This document shows positions 24,703 through 33,467 of a stretch of 64,000 nucleotides of DNA, in pieces. Every line of letters begins with the position of its first letter. Position 1 is the first letter of the stretch. Source of the stretch: CAUZFZ01 sp963579025 (lineage in GTDB: Bacteria > Planctomycetota > Planctomycetia > Planctomycetales > Planctomycetaceae); the NCBI GenBank assembly GCA_963579025.1, contig CAUZFZ010000037.1, positions 1 to 64,000 on the forward strand, in the 5' to 3' direction. The translations under genes were made by a program, and so were the position numbers. The notes below the pieces were generated by a model, which saw only the letters and a program-made list of their open reading frames with translations, did no database searches and had not been told where the DNA came from.

Positions 24703-24942
24703 ATGGCGGCAAACGACTTAATCAACCGGGTCACAGTGGACCCGTCGATTTGCCGCGGTAGACCATGCATCCGAGGTCTGCGGATGCCGGTCGAGACTGT
24801 TCTGGAACTACTGGCGTCACGCATGTCGGAATCCGAGATACTTAGCGACTATCCCGACCTCGAACCTAACGACATTCAGGCCTGCCTCGTGTACGCCCAG
24901 AGACTGAGTCAGGTAAAGACGATCGTTGGTGCTGCTCCATGA
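24703..24942 (+). CDS. DUF433 antitoxin-like protein
   Basis: The 79-residue protein is a typical DUF433 member: RVTVDPSICRGRPCIRGLRM at the N-terminus, then VETVLELLASRMSESEIL, YPDLEPNDIQACLVYA. DUF433 proteins are HTH antitoxins usually paired with a DUF5615 PIN-like toxin. Here the stop overlaps the ATG of such a toxin (ATGA at 24939-24942), but that gene is truncated, so the antitoxin is now probably unpaired. Confidence 0.92.
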   Translation: MAANDLINRVTVDPSICRGRPCIRGLRMPVETVLELLASRMSESEILSDYPDLEPNDIQACLVYAQRLSQVKTIVGAAP

Positions 24943-25079
24943 AGTTTCTCGTGGATGCCCAGTTGCCGGTCCGTCTCCGTGACTTTCTGATCAAGACAGA
25001 GGGCCTCAGTCGTCTCCGGCATCGGCCAGGAATTCTGCAGTGCGCTGCCGGCAGCTATCTGGAAACTCGAAACGCGTAG
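24939..25079 (+). pseudogene. Truncated DUF5615 PIN-like toxin
   Basis: From the ATG at 24939 the frame reads MKFLVDAQLPVRLRDFL, the characteristic N-terminus of DUF5615 PIN-like toxins with the first catalytic Asp. Family resemblance stops after about 22 residues; the frame then runs 24 unrelated codons to TAG at 25079. Full-length members are roughly 110-120 residues. The last 25 bases overlap the 3' end of the oppositely oriented fic gene, so the missing part was probably lost when the fic segment arrived or by a deletion next to it. Confidence 0.8.
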
Positions 25080-26026
25080 GTCGTCTGAGATTTCTGCCCA
25101 CTGCGCTGTAGCCGCCCGCTGTCCACTGCCTGTCTGAGATCGCGGCTGGCCGTTGCCGTCGATAGGCCGGGGAACAGTGGCAGATAGTCCTTGCGGGCGA
25201 ATTCGCTGTTCTGGAACCGTTCCCGAGCGACGGCGAGACGGTCGGCTGCAGTGACTGGCTTCGCAATTAATTGAGTCAGTGTCTCGTCCAGAGCCCGTTT
25301 CGTTGCGAGCAGTGAGAACTCTACGAACGCGGTGGAATTACCGGCGCGATCGCACTGTCGCAGCACCGCGTAGTAGTCGCTCTGCTGGTCTCGAATAATC
25401 GACTCGACAGGAACATAGGCGAAGACCGTGTGGTACTCGCTCAGAATCAGCGTGTGCCACAGACGGCCAATGCGACCGTTGCCGTCTTCGAATGGGTGGA
25501 TGAATTCCAGCTCGTAATGAACAACCGCCGCTTTGACGATTGGATGCGTCGCCTGGCCGGCGGCGAGGAACTGCAGCAAATTCTCCACCTGCCAGGCGAC
25601 TCGTTCGGCTGGTGGCGCGACGTGGGCGACTCGGCTTCCATCCAGGACCCCGATGTTGCCGCGACGCCAGCTTCCCGCTGACTCGATCAGGCCGGACATC
25701 AGGACCTTGTGGGCCGCCAGCAGGTCATTCGGTTCGTTCGCGTTCCATCCCGATAACCGGTCGTACGCGGCAAGCGCATTCTTCACTTCGCGGATTTCCC
25801 GGCGCGGCCCAGTGACTCGCCGACCTTCGAGAACGGCAGTGATCTGCTCGTCCGTGAGTGTATTGCCCTCGATGGCGACGCTTCCTTGAACGCTGCGAAC
25901 GCGTAGAGATTTCCGGAGCATCGGGGCAGGTCGCGGGCGGTGTTGCCCCTCATAGCGACCGATCAGGCGCTCAATGTCGGCCAGCAGGCGGATGCACTCA
26001 GCAGTCATTTCGAATGGCGGAGTCAT
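25055..26026 (-). CDS. Fic family protein (AMP-transferase type, N-terminal inhibitory helix, C-terminal wHTH)
   Basis: The 323-residue protein has the complete Fic motif HPFEDGNGRIGR, whose His is the catalytic base for nucleotidyl transfer to a protein hydroxyl. Near residues 49-55 SVAIEGN fits the inhibitory (S/T)xxxE(G/N) helix, so it is probably autoinhibited (class II). The C-terminus (RKDYLPLFPGLSTATASRDL) looks like a winged helix. The ATG at 26026 is preferred because a 22-bp palindrome lies immediately before it; an ATG at 26041 falls inside that palindrome. It is convergent with the DUF433/truncated toxin pair. Target protein unknown. Confidence 0.9.
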   Translation of the reverse strand: MTPPFEMTAECIRLLADIERLIGRYEGQHRPRPAPMLRKSLRVRSVQGSVAIEGNTLTDEQITAVLEGRRVTGPRREIREVKNALAAYDRLSGWNANEPNDLLAAHKVLMSGLIESAGSWRRGNIGVLDGSRVAHVAPPAERVAWQVENLLQFLAAGQATHPIVKAAVVHYELEFIHPFEDGNGRIGRLWHTLILSEYHTVFAYVPVESIIRDQQSDYYAVLRQCDRAGNSTAFVEFSLLATKRALDETLTQLIAKPVTAADRLAVARERFQNSEFARKDYLPLFPGLSTATASRDLRQAVDSGRLQRSGQKSQTTYAFRVSR

Positions 26027-26030
26027 GACT

Positions 26031-26052
26031 GATAGTATCATCTGACACTATC
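26031..26052. promoter_or_regulatory. Palindromic operator candidate upstream of fic
   Basis: The 22 bases form an inverted repeat of two 10-base arms around CA/TG-type centre: GATAGTATCA, two bases, then TGACACTATC, with one mismatch. It ends 5 bases before the preferred fic ATG. This is a natural binding site for a dimeric winged-helix protein, perhaps Fic itself. Confidence 0.6.
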
Positions 26053-26075
26053 GGTCATGAAAGCCTGTATCCCCT

Positions 26076-26900
26076 TCAACCGTCTGTTCGCCGCAAGCGC
26101 AACGCCAAGTAAATAGCGTAAACGAATATCAGTTGTGCGAGAGTTGAGCATGCGGTCGTTATATACCGCTGATCGATCAGGCTATCGGGCGATGCTGTGC
26201 CGGTCGTTGCGTTTGATTTCAGGACGTCGACCGGAATACCAATCGTCCAATCGACGTCGACGCTGTTGAGATGACTGAACTCAATTCCTGCAAAGAATGG
26301 TCTGCGCGGCCATCGCTCCGCCCACTCAAACAGCATGCGGGGATCCCGGCTGCTGGCGGCTCGATGCTGCACTCGCCGCACGATTTCTGTCGGATCGGTG
26401 AGAATCTGACCGGCAGCAGTGATGGCGCGGCAACGGCCCCGGTAGTCCAAATGCACCTGCTCACTGTTCAGCCAGTGCGGGATGTCGAAGATGACTTTGT
26501 CTGGCTGCAGCGCGGCAGATCCTGGACTCTCGTCGTTCTTTGTCAGCCACACTCGAAAGAAGACGCGCGGTAGATCCCGTTCTTCATCCACCGCAGCAAA
26601 GAACAGGACCTCTGTGCCGACATCCACGGCGTCGCGAGCGACGTAACCAAAACCGGCGGTGCCATCCAGCGGCCATGGTTGATGCTCAGGCAGTGAACGC
26701 AGGACGCTTTTCAGAGCAAAACGGGGTGCATTCCCAGTCTCCGAGATTGAAGCGATGACAATAACGTCACTGGCATCCACAGCCGATTCCAGTGAGAGGG
26801 CGAAGGCGTCGTAGTGATCGGCATGGGCCAGCCGGGACAACGTTGCGAAGACGAGTGCACCGCAACAAAACACAAACAGATGCCCCAATCGCCGCAGCAT
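26076..26900 (-). CDS. Hypothetical secreted/membrane-anchored protein
   Basis: The 274-residue protein starts with a signal peptide (GHLFVFCCGALVFATLSRLAHA) and ends with a transmembrane helix (LAQLIFVYAIYLALRLRR), so it should be anchored by its C-terminus with the body outside the cytoplasm. The first mature segment (ALSLESAVDASDVIVIASI) resembles the opening of unassigned extracytoplasmic proteins of planctomycetes. I chose the ATG at 26900 for the signal peptide; a longer open frame to 27080 is less protein-like. It follows the propeller-cytochrome gene on the minus strand. No function recognised. Confidence 0.65.
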   Translation of the reverse strand: MLRRLGHLFVFCCGALVFATLSRLAHADHYDAFALSLESAVDASDVIVIASISETGNAPRFALKSVLRSLPEHQPWPLDGTAGFGYVARDAVDVGTEVLFFAAVDEERDLPRVFFRVWLTKNDESPGSAALQPDKVIFDIPHWLNSEQVHLDYRGRCRAITAAGQILTDPTEIVRRVQHRAASSRDPRMLFEWAERWPRRPFFAGIEFSHLNSVDVDWTIGIPVDVLKSNATTGTASPDSLIDQRYITTACSTLAQLIFVYAIYLALRLRRTDG

Positions 26901-27080
26901 GACTATCTCTCGAAGGCACGGACACTCTGACTGCATCGCGCAATACTGTGAGTTACAGGCCGTCGTCCACACGGACACCGAGGTCAACGACAGAATCGGT
27001 CGACCAATCGACATTGCCAGAGTATCAGGTTCTCGAATTGGTTCCGGAACGAATTGTTGAAGCCGTCGGGAATCATGCAC

Positions 27081-29045
27081 CTACAGACTCTTGAGGTATC
27101 TGATCAGTGCCTGCCGGTCCGCTGCGTTCAACTCGTCAGGTCGCTGCTGGTGGCTGAATCTGACGATGACGTCCTCGACCGATGTGGCCTGCTTGTCGTG
27201 GAACAGTCCGGAGCGGTGGCCGACTCCGCGCAGCGACGGCGGATTGAACTTTCTTAGTCCCCGCTGGTCGACCAGGCCCACATCGTAAACCTGCTCAGAT
27301 GTCAGTGTCTGTCCGCTGTGGCAGGACGCGCAGTCCAGGGATTTGAAGATCGCGCGCCCGCGCTCAACGAGTTTCTGATCTGCGTTGCTCACGGCGGGGA
27401 GATAGGACGGCGGGGGCGGCAGCGTCTTCAGAAACGCCGCAAGATCGCTCGCCTGCGATTTCGAAATTCCCCGGCCCTTCATCGTGGATTCGGCAGACTG
27501 ATGGATTTGAGCGACCAGTGTTTTCTTCTTGCCGTTCCATCCCCACGGTCCCGTCTGGCCGACTCCCAGCAGTGACAGAACGCGCTTGGGAGCACCGGTT
27601 GTTTCGTCGCCGAACGTGTCGGACATGCCACCGTTCGTGTGCCCGTCTGTATGGCAACTGTGACAACTGAACCAGCTCGCATGAGACAGGCGGGCGTTGA
27701 AGAACAGAAACTCACCGCGTTCGGCCGGACCCGGTTCCGGCGCCGGGCCGAGAGACAGATGCGAGACGTAAATGTTGTCGTCGAGATACGTGCTGCCGGC
27801 GCTGTAACGATTGGTCGAGTCGTAATTCTCACTGTCAGAGTAGTCTTCTTTGTATTCCTCTGTTGTTGACGATTCGTCGGGCGAGTCCGCGTCGGCAGTT
27901 TCGACTGGTTTCTTATAGTCTTTGACCGGATAGCGATTGTCTTCCGGAACGTCTTCATAACTCAGGTTCATGTCGACCAGAGCCAGGGAATCGGACAGTT
28001 CGTTGACGACGACAAATCGCCCGTCAGAGACCGGCAGAAGAGCGACGGGTCGACGCCCGACGGCCAGGCGGCGGAACGCTTTGCCGTCGGGCTCGAAGAC
28101 CGTCACCTCGTTCACTCCGGCCAGAGCAATCACTGGGCGGCCCGCAGCGTCAATGAACAGTGAGTTCGGGTCGCCGGCTCCCTGACCCGCGTAGCCGACT
28201 GACAGGAAGCGGCCTTGCACGGCCGTCTCGCCGCCCTGCAGCATTCGTTCGAGATCTGCCAGCAGGACAAGATTGTCGACCATGACTCCCCAGACGATGT
28301 CGCTGCGACGAGGAGTCGCGAGGTCATTCAGAAACTGATGCGAAATCAGCAGCTTGCCCGTGTTCCTGTTAACTGCCAGACCCCGAATGTTGTGGCCTCC
28401 GATTTCGTGAATCGCTTCGACTCGTTTGGTGTCCCGCATGTTGATGACGGCGAGATACCCACCGAAGGTATCGGCCACAAGCAGCCTGTCGTCGTTCTCC
28501 ACAAAAAGCTGTTCGCGAGGTGCAAATGGCAAATCCAGCGTCGCGACCAGTTCGGGATCAAACCGAAATCCATCAGGAGCATCACCGTCCGGCGCCAGCA
28601 GGTTGATCACGGTCAGTTTACGAGACCACAGACAGGCGACTGTGCAGAGTCGGCCGTAGTGCGACAGCTCGACCGTGACCGGATTACTTGGCGTGGGAAT
28701 GGACTGTGTCACCGTGGCCGATTCCCGGTCAATCTGCAGGATGTGCAGTTGCGAGCGTTCTGAATCGACGACCAGCAATCGCGAACCGTGCTTCGCCAGA
28801 TCGGTCGGGCGTCCACCGAGACGGAATTCGCTCACGACAGACCACTGTTCGAGGTCGATGACGGAAAGCGTGCCGCAGCGATTGGCGACGACGGCGGTGG
28901 TTTCATCCAGCCGTTCGATGGCGAGGGGACGCCGAAACATCACCGCGTCACCGGGGACGCGCGACAACGCACCGCTGATCGGAGCAGCGTGAAGATCAGT
29001 GCATGAGAGCAGCGTGACGACCACGAAGGCAACAAATCTGCGCAT
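27081..29045 (-). CDS. Beta-propeller protein with C-terminal di-haem cytochrome c domain
   Basis: The 654-residue protein begins with a signal peptide (FVAFVVVTLLSCTDLHA). Residues about 30-370 consist of YVTN/NHL-like propeller blades (TLSVIDLEQWSVVSEFRLGG, GYLAVINMRDTKRVEAIHEI). After a Ser/Asp/Tyr-rich low-complexity linker (about 385-430), two haem motifs occur, CHSCH and CASCH, in a cytochrome c peroxidase/MauG-like domain that ends RQALIRYLKSL. It should be a periplasmic redox protein. The ATG at 29045 is preferred over an upstream TTG. The last gene of this minus-strand pair encodes an unknown secreted protein. Confidence 0.82.
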   Translation of the reverse strand: MRRFVAFVVVTLLSCTDLHAAPISGALSRVPGDAVMFRRPLAIERLDETTAVVANRCGTLSVIDLEQWSVVSEFRLGGRPTDLAKHGSRLLVVDSERSQLHILQIDRESATVTQSIPTPSNPVTVELSHYGRLCTVACLWSRKLTVINLLAPDGDAPDGFRFDPELVATLDLPFAPREQLFVENDDRLLVADTFGGYLAVINMRDTKRVEAIHEIGGHNIRGLAVNRNTGKLLISHQFLNDLATPRRSDIVWGVMVDNLVLLADLERMLQGGETAVQGRFLSVGYAGQGAGDPNSLFIDAAGRPVIALAGVNEVTVFEPDGKAFRRLAVGRRPVALLPVSDGRFVVVNELSDSLALVDMNLSYEDVPEDNRYPVKDYKKPVETADADSPDESSTTEEYKEDYSDSENYDSTNRYSAGSTYLDDNIYVSHLSLGPAPEPGPAERGEFLFFNARLSHASWFSCHSCHTDGHTNGGMSDTFGDETTGAPKRVLSLLGVGQTGPWGWNGKKKTLVAQIHQSAESTMKGRGISKSQASDLAAFLKTLPPPPSYLPAVSNADQKLVERGRAIFKSLDCASCHSGQTLTSEQVYDVGLVDQRGLRKFNPPSLRGVGHRSGLFHDKQATSVEDVIVRFSHQQRPDELNAADRQALIRYLKSL

Positions 29046-29345
29046 CCTGTTAATCCCCAATGCTCAGAGAGCGGTGACGGACAGAACATCATGATGGCCC
29101 GTGGCCAGCAAAAAATCGACACGAGTCGCCTTGGCGAGACTTTCGTGCCAGCGGGCTGTATCAGGCTGTTTCCGGTCAGGTAATACATCATTGGCAGGTC
29201 GCACCGTCCACGTGAAGCCTGCGTCTGCGACGTCGGGACGTGTGCAGGGAGATAACTTGTCTGACGGCGGAGAAAATCTCGCCTGCTGTCATCAGCATTG
29301 TGGTTAAATGACCCTGCTGAACCAGTAGTACGAGGAGTTTCGGTC
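29046..29345. other. Divergent intergenic region
   Basis: These 300 bases separate the propeller-cytochrome gene (minus) from the chemoreceptor gene (plus) and must contain both promoters. The only element I can point to is the ribosome site GAGGAG just before the GTG start of the chemoreceptor. No repeat or small gene was recognised. Confidence 0.4.
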
Positions 29346-31148
29346 GTGCATGTCAACAACGCAGATGTCCGCGGGCGACAGCGTACTTACATTGCCGTTG
29401 CAGTGTTTCTGTCCGTGGCGTTTCTGATCCTGCGGAATTCGCCATGGCAGGGATCGGTAGAACTGCACACGCTGATGGAAGCCGTCGCGATGATGCTGGC
29501 ATTCTTCGTCGGCACGATGGCCATCGTTCGTTTCTACAGCCGGAAATCCAATCGATTCCTGTTCGTGGGGACAGGATTTCTGGGGACAGGTCTACTGGAC
29601 GGCTATCACGCGGTGGTCACGTCGAGCTGGTTCAAGGACTCCTTTCCGTCAGACCTTGGTTCACTCATCCCGTGGAGTTGGGTCGCGTCGCGAATGTTTC
29701 TTTCCCTGTTCCTATGGGTCAGTTACCTGGCGTGGAAGCGCGAAGATGAACTGGGCGAGTCGGGACGTATCCGTGAGGGCGCGATCTATTTCGGAGCCAT
29801 CGCGCTGACGCTAACCAGTTTTGTGTTCTTCATCTTTGCGCCGCTGCCGCGCGCCTACTATCCCGAGTTCATGTTCCATCGGCCTGAGGAATTCATTCCC
29901 GCGGTCTTCTTCCTTCTCGCACTGGCCGGGTACTGGAGTAAGGGAAACTGGCGAACCGACGGATTCGAGCATTGGCTGGTCATTTCGCTGGTCGTCGGAT
30001 TACTGAGCCAGGCCATGTTCATGTCACTCTCCGGACGAGTATTCGACGCGATGTTTGATCTGGCCCATCTGCTCAAGGACGGCAGCTACGCCTGCGTGCT
30101 CATCGGATTGATGGTCGGGATGTTTCATTCGTTTCGACAGGCCGACTCGAGTGTCGAGCAGATACGACTCTCGAACGCAGACATGAAGCAGGTAAATGAA
30201 CAACTGGAAGCTGAAATCGCAGAACGCCAGGCGGCCGAGCAGTCCGCGACAATGGCGGCGGAAGACCTGAAGGGCACGGTCGCGTCCGAACGTGAAGCCC
30301 GGGCCCGGATCGAAGACCTGGTGGTTCGCATCCGCGATGCCGTCCAACGATTGTCGTCGTCATCACAGGAGATTCTGGCCAGTACACGCGAGCAGATCCG
30401 CGACGCGCAGCAGCAGGCAACCAATGTGGCGGAAACGATGTCCACGGTTGAAGAGGTGGCGCAAACCGCAGAGCAGTCGTCACAACGCGCCAGTGAAGTC
30501 GCCGTTGCGGCGAAGCATTCCGATGACATTGGAAAATCGGGCCAGCAGGCTGTCGAGAATTCCGTGCAGGCTATGTCCGACGTGAAAGGTCAGGTCGAGT
30601 CGATCGCCGAAAACATTCTGTCTCTGGCCGAGAGAGCCCAGGCCATCGGCGAGATCATTGCCAGCGTCAGCGATATTGCCGAACAGACAAACCTGTTGGC
30701 ACTGAACGCTGCCATTGAAGCTTCGAGAGCCGGTGAACATGGAAAAGGGTTTGCTGTGGTGGCTGCCGAAGTGAAGTCCCTGGCAGAACAATCGAAACGA
30801 GCAACCGGACAGGTCCGCCTGATTCTCGGAGAAATCCAGAAGGCGACCAACACGGCTGTGATGGCAACGGAACATGGCACGAAGTCGGTCAACGTCGCCG
30901 CGAATATCGTGACCGAGGCCGGCCAGATGATCACACGTCTTGCGGAAACCATTTCCGAATCGGCGCGTCTGGCAAACCAGATTTCCGCGTCCTCAGGACA
31001 GCAGTCCGCGGGTGTCACGCAACTGAATAATGCGATCAAGGACATCGACCGGATCACAAGTCACAATCTGGCAGCCGTGCGTCAGATTGAAGTGGAAGCA
31101 CAGAATCTGAGCAGCCTGAGCGCCGAACTGTCCGAACTGACGGCCTGA
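29346..31148 (+). CDS. Methyl-accepting chemotaxis protein with MASE3-like membrane sensor
   Basis: The 600-residue protein has an N-terminal block of seven or so transmembrane helices (about 10-260) that resembles MASE3 (LHTLMEAVAMMLAFFVGTMA, GTGFLGTGLLDGYHAVV, FPSDLGSLIPWSWVASRM). A coiled coil (about 270-330) leads to an MCP signalling domain with the conserved tip ISDIAEQTNLLALNAAIEASRAGE (quoted in part: EQTNLLALNAAIEASRAGE) and GKGFAVVAAEVKSLAEQS. There is no HAMP domain. The GTG at 29346 follows GAGGAG; an in-frame TTG lies at 29298. No che genes are nearby. Ligand unknown. Confidence 0.9.
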   Translation: MHVNNADVRGRQRTYIAVAVFLSVAFLILRNSPWQGSVELHTLMEAVAMMLAFFVGTMAIVRFYSRKSNRFLFVGTGFLGTGLLDGYHAVVTSSWFKDSFPSDLGSLIPWSWVASRMFLSLFLWVSYLAWKREDELGESGRIREGAIYFGAIALTLTSFVFFIFAPLPRAYYPEFMFHRPEEFIPAVFFLLALAGYWSKGNWRTDGFEHWLVISLVVGLLSQAMFMSLSGRVFDAMFDLAHLLKDGSYACVLIGLMVGMFHSFRQADSSVEQIRLSNADMKQVNEQLEAEIAERQAAEQSATMAAEDLKGTVASEREARARIEDLVVRIRDAVQRLSSSSQEILASTREQIRDAQQQATNVAETMSTVEEVAQTAEQSSQRASEVAVAAKHSDDIGKSGQQAVENSVQAMSDVKGQVESIAENILSLAERAQAIGEIIASVSDIAEQTNLLALNAAIEASRAGEHGKGFAVVAAEVKSLAEQSKRATGQVRLILGEIQKATNTAVMATEHGTKSVNVAANIVTEAGQMITRLAETISESARLANQISASSGQQSAGVTQLNNAIKDIDRITSHNLAAVRQIEVEAQNLSSLSAELSELTA

Positions 31149-31710
31149 TACTTTCGGTTTGCTGGCTTCGTGCACCAACAAGACCAATACGCAGTGTCTT
31201 ACGATGTTCATTGTCGGCTTCTCCTGGACCCGGCCCAAAGACCAACTCAACACTTGAAGTCCGAGCGCAACCGGTGGTTGATTGTCTGCGGAGCCGAAAT
31301 CTCGTATTCGACACAAACTAATGGACGTTGTCATGACGATGACGCAGAACTTCTGCGGATTGACTGTTCCCGGCCGACTTGAAAAGAAGAGCAGAATCGA
31401 TCGTCCGTGAGAAAATACGATGAACTTCGGCCGATGACTTCCGACAAGTCGACAGCTTGCGTGCAGCCTGTTCAGCGGGAAAACGAATTTCTGTGCCTGC
31501 GGCACCCGACCACGAGTGTTCAAGCCACCCTGCGGACTCGTGTTATCCAGCATTAACTTCCAGCCATTGAGCAGTTGTCGTCAGGAAATTACAAATCCGA
31601 CGCTCGGCATTGCGTCCCTTGGATTACCATGACTGCAGTTCTCAACTGCCTGCCGGACTCTCACGAGTCTGGCCACGCTCGGAATCACGTCGGAAGGACG
31701 CAGTCACACG
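31149..31710. other. Intergenic region (562 bp) before the second DUF1501 gene
   Basis: Both neighbours are on the plus strand. I saw no small gene, strong terminator or repeat with a convincing structure. A GGAAGGACG stretch just before 31711 could serve as ribosome site. The promoter for the DUF1501 gene is presumably here but cannot be placed. Confidence 0.4.
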
Positions 31711-33150
31711 ATGCCGGAATCACCTGTGAGACCAGCAGATGGAACGCATGAGAGTCGGAGCAATCGTCCGTCGCGACAAGTGCTGTCACGGCGGCGCGTC
31801 CTGCAGGCGGGCAGCATCGGAGCTGTCGGATTGACTCTGCCGCAGCTGCTGCAGGCGGAAGAACGTCAGCAGTTGGCAACGGGTACCAGCACGCAGCCGA
31901 AGTCCTGCATCTTCATCCATCAATTTGGTGGACTGAGTCAGCTCGACTCGTGGGATATGAAAACCGATGCTCCTCGGGAAATTCGGGGTCCGTACATTCC
32001 GATTCAGACGGCGACTCCGGGATTTCAAATCTGCGAGCTGATGCCGCAACTCGCGGGAATGTCGGAGCACATCGCTGTCGTTCGGTCGATGACGCATCAT
32101 ATGGCCGAGCACCGACAGGCCAACTCGATGTATCTGGCTGGTCGCGTGAACCCCGCCGCCGACGATCCGTCGTTCGGAGCGATGGTGACTCAACTGCGGC
32201 CTTCCGAAGCAACTCTTCCGGGCCACGTGTGGTTGCAGAAATTTGGCGGCGGAGCTGCTCCGCCCGACCATACGTATTTGACCGGGGGGCGACTGGGCTT
32301 GGGTTGCGCACCGATGTTGATCGGCGAACGGCACGACGACAATCCGGCTTCAGCCGATTTCCGGGTGCGTGCGTTCGACACGCCGCAGGACGTGACGTCC
32401 ACACGTCTGCAGGAGCGACGAAGTGTATTGCGGGGTTTTCAACGCCATTCGCCAGTGGCAACAACTCCCGAGTTCGACGCCCACAGCCTGTATCAGCGAC
32501 GGTCGTTTGAACTACTGCACGGCACCGCCGCCAAAACGGCTTTCGACATCGATCAGGAAAACGCACAGGTCAGGGATCGCTATGGACGCAATCCGCTGGG
32601 CCAGAACCTGTTGCTCGCGCGACGTCTGATTGAATCCGGCGTTCGACTGGTCAACGTCGTCGCCTGGACGGGACTGGCCGCAGGGGAGAAATTTGTCAGC
32701 GTCGAGACCTGGGACATGCACGGAAACGCCGATGTTGGCATCTTCGAAAACGGCTGGAACGGATTGCCGTTCGCTTTGCCTCGCACGGACCAGGCCGTCG
32801 CAACCTTGCTGGAAGACCTGCGCATCCGCGGACTGCTGGATTCGACGCTGGTGGTCCTTGTCGGTGAATTCGGCAGAACGCCCGTCATCCGGAAAGGTGG
32901 CCGACGCATCGGCCGTAATCACTGGCCGCAATGCTATTCTGCGATGATGGCAGGTGCGGGCGTTCGAGGAGGCACTGTGTACGGCGAATCCGATAAACGC
33001 GCCGGCTACGTCAAATCCAATCCCGTCACACTCGAGGATTTCACGGCCACACTTTTTGCCGCGATGGGCATCAACCCCGCTTCGCGACTCAGCCCCGACG
33101 GCTTCACAGATCCCGCCAGCACGGGCGATCCAATTAAAGCCCTGTTGTAG
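31711..33150 (+). CDS. DUF1501 domain protein (Tat-exported)
   Basis: The 479-residue protein carries a Tat signal (SRRRVLQAGSIGAVGLTLP) after a 25-residue polar lead. DUF1501 landmarks are GGLSQLDSWDMK, HHMAEHRQANSMYLAGR, VETWDMHGN, VGEFGRTPVIRKGG, GRNHW and GGTVYGESDKRAGY. It should be periplasmic with a metal-dependent phosphatase/sulfatase-like fold. No DUF1549/DUF1553 cytochrome, its usual partner, is adjacent. It precedes the ECF sigma gene by some 250 bases. Confidence 0.88.
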   Translation: MPESPVRPADGTHESRSNRPSRQVLSRRRVLQAGSIGAVGLTLPQLLQAEERQQLATGTSTQPKSCIFIHQFGGLSQLDSWDMKTDAPREIRGPYIPIQTATPGFQICELMPQLAGMSEHIAVVRSMTHHMAEHRQANSMYLAGRVNPAADDPSFGAMVTQLRPSEATLPGHVWLQKFGGGAAPPDHTYLTGGRLGLGCAPMLIGERHDDNPASADFRVRAFDTPQDVTSTRLQERRSVLRGFQRHSPVATTPEFDAHSLYQRRSFELLHGTAAKTAFDIDQENAQVRDRYGRNPLGQNLLLARRLIESGVRLVNVVAWTGLAAGEKFVSVETWDMHGNADVGIFENGWNGLPFALPRTDQAVATLLEDLRIRGLLDSTLVVLVGEFGRTPVIRKGGRRIGRNHWPQCYSAMMAGAGVRGGTVYGESDKRAGYVKSNPVTLEDFTATLFAAMGINPASRLSPDGFTDPASTGDPIKALL

Positions 33151-33255
33151 GGCGACTGGCCAATGTGCTGCGCCCGGTTCTACCGTCGCCCAGCCGCCGT
33201 TCGGTCTGGCACATATCCTGCGCAACGCCATCTGAACAGGGCCGACGTTGAATCG

Positions 33256-33287
33256 ATCGGAGCACTTCTCTCCGATGCGCATCGGAG
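33256..33287 (+). promoter_or_regulatory. Overlapping alternative stems in the leader of the ECF sigma gene
   Basis: The seven bases ATCGGAG occur at 33256-33262 and 33281-33287, and the complement CTCCGAT at 33270-33276 lies between them. The middle copy can pair with either flank: with the left one a 7-bp stem with a 7-base loop, with the right one an 18-base perfect palindrome (CTCCGATGCGCATCGGAG). Mutually exclusive pairing in a leader is attenuator-like, but no terminator U-tract follows. Confidence 0.35.
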
Positions 33288-33467
33288 CGATTCTCCGTCC
33301 GCACGGACATCTGGCCTCGTACGGTCAATATGCGGCCATCGGGCAGAATCTTTGTCAGAATTCCGCGACGAATGACAACACTGCGTGGAAACTCCTGAAT
33401 GTCCGACGCAGATCAACGGCAGTAGTTTACCGAGCGATTCTTACATACCCAGCACAGGATTTACGGA

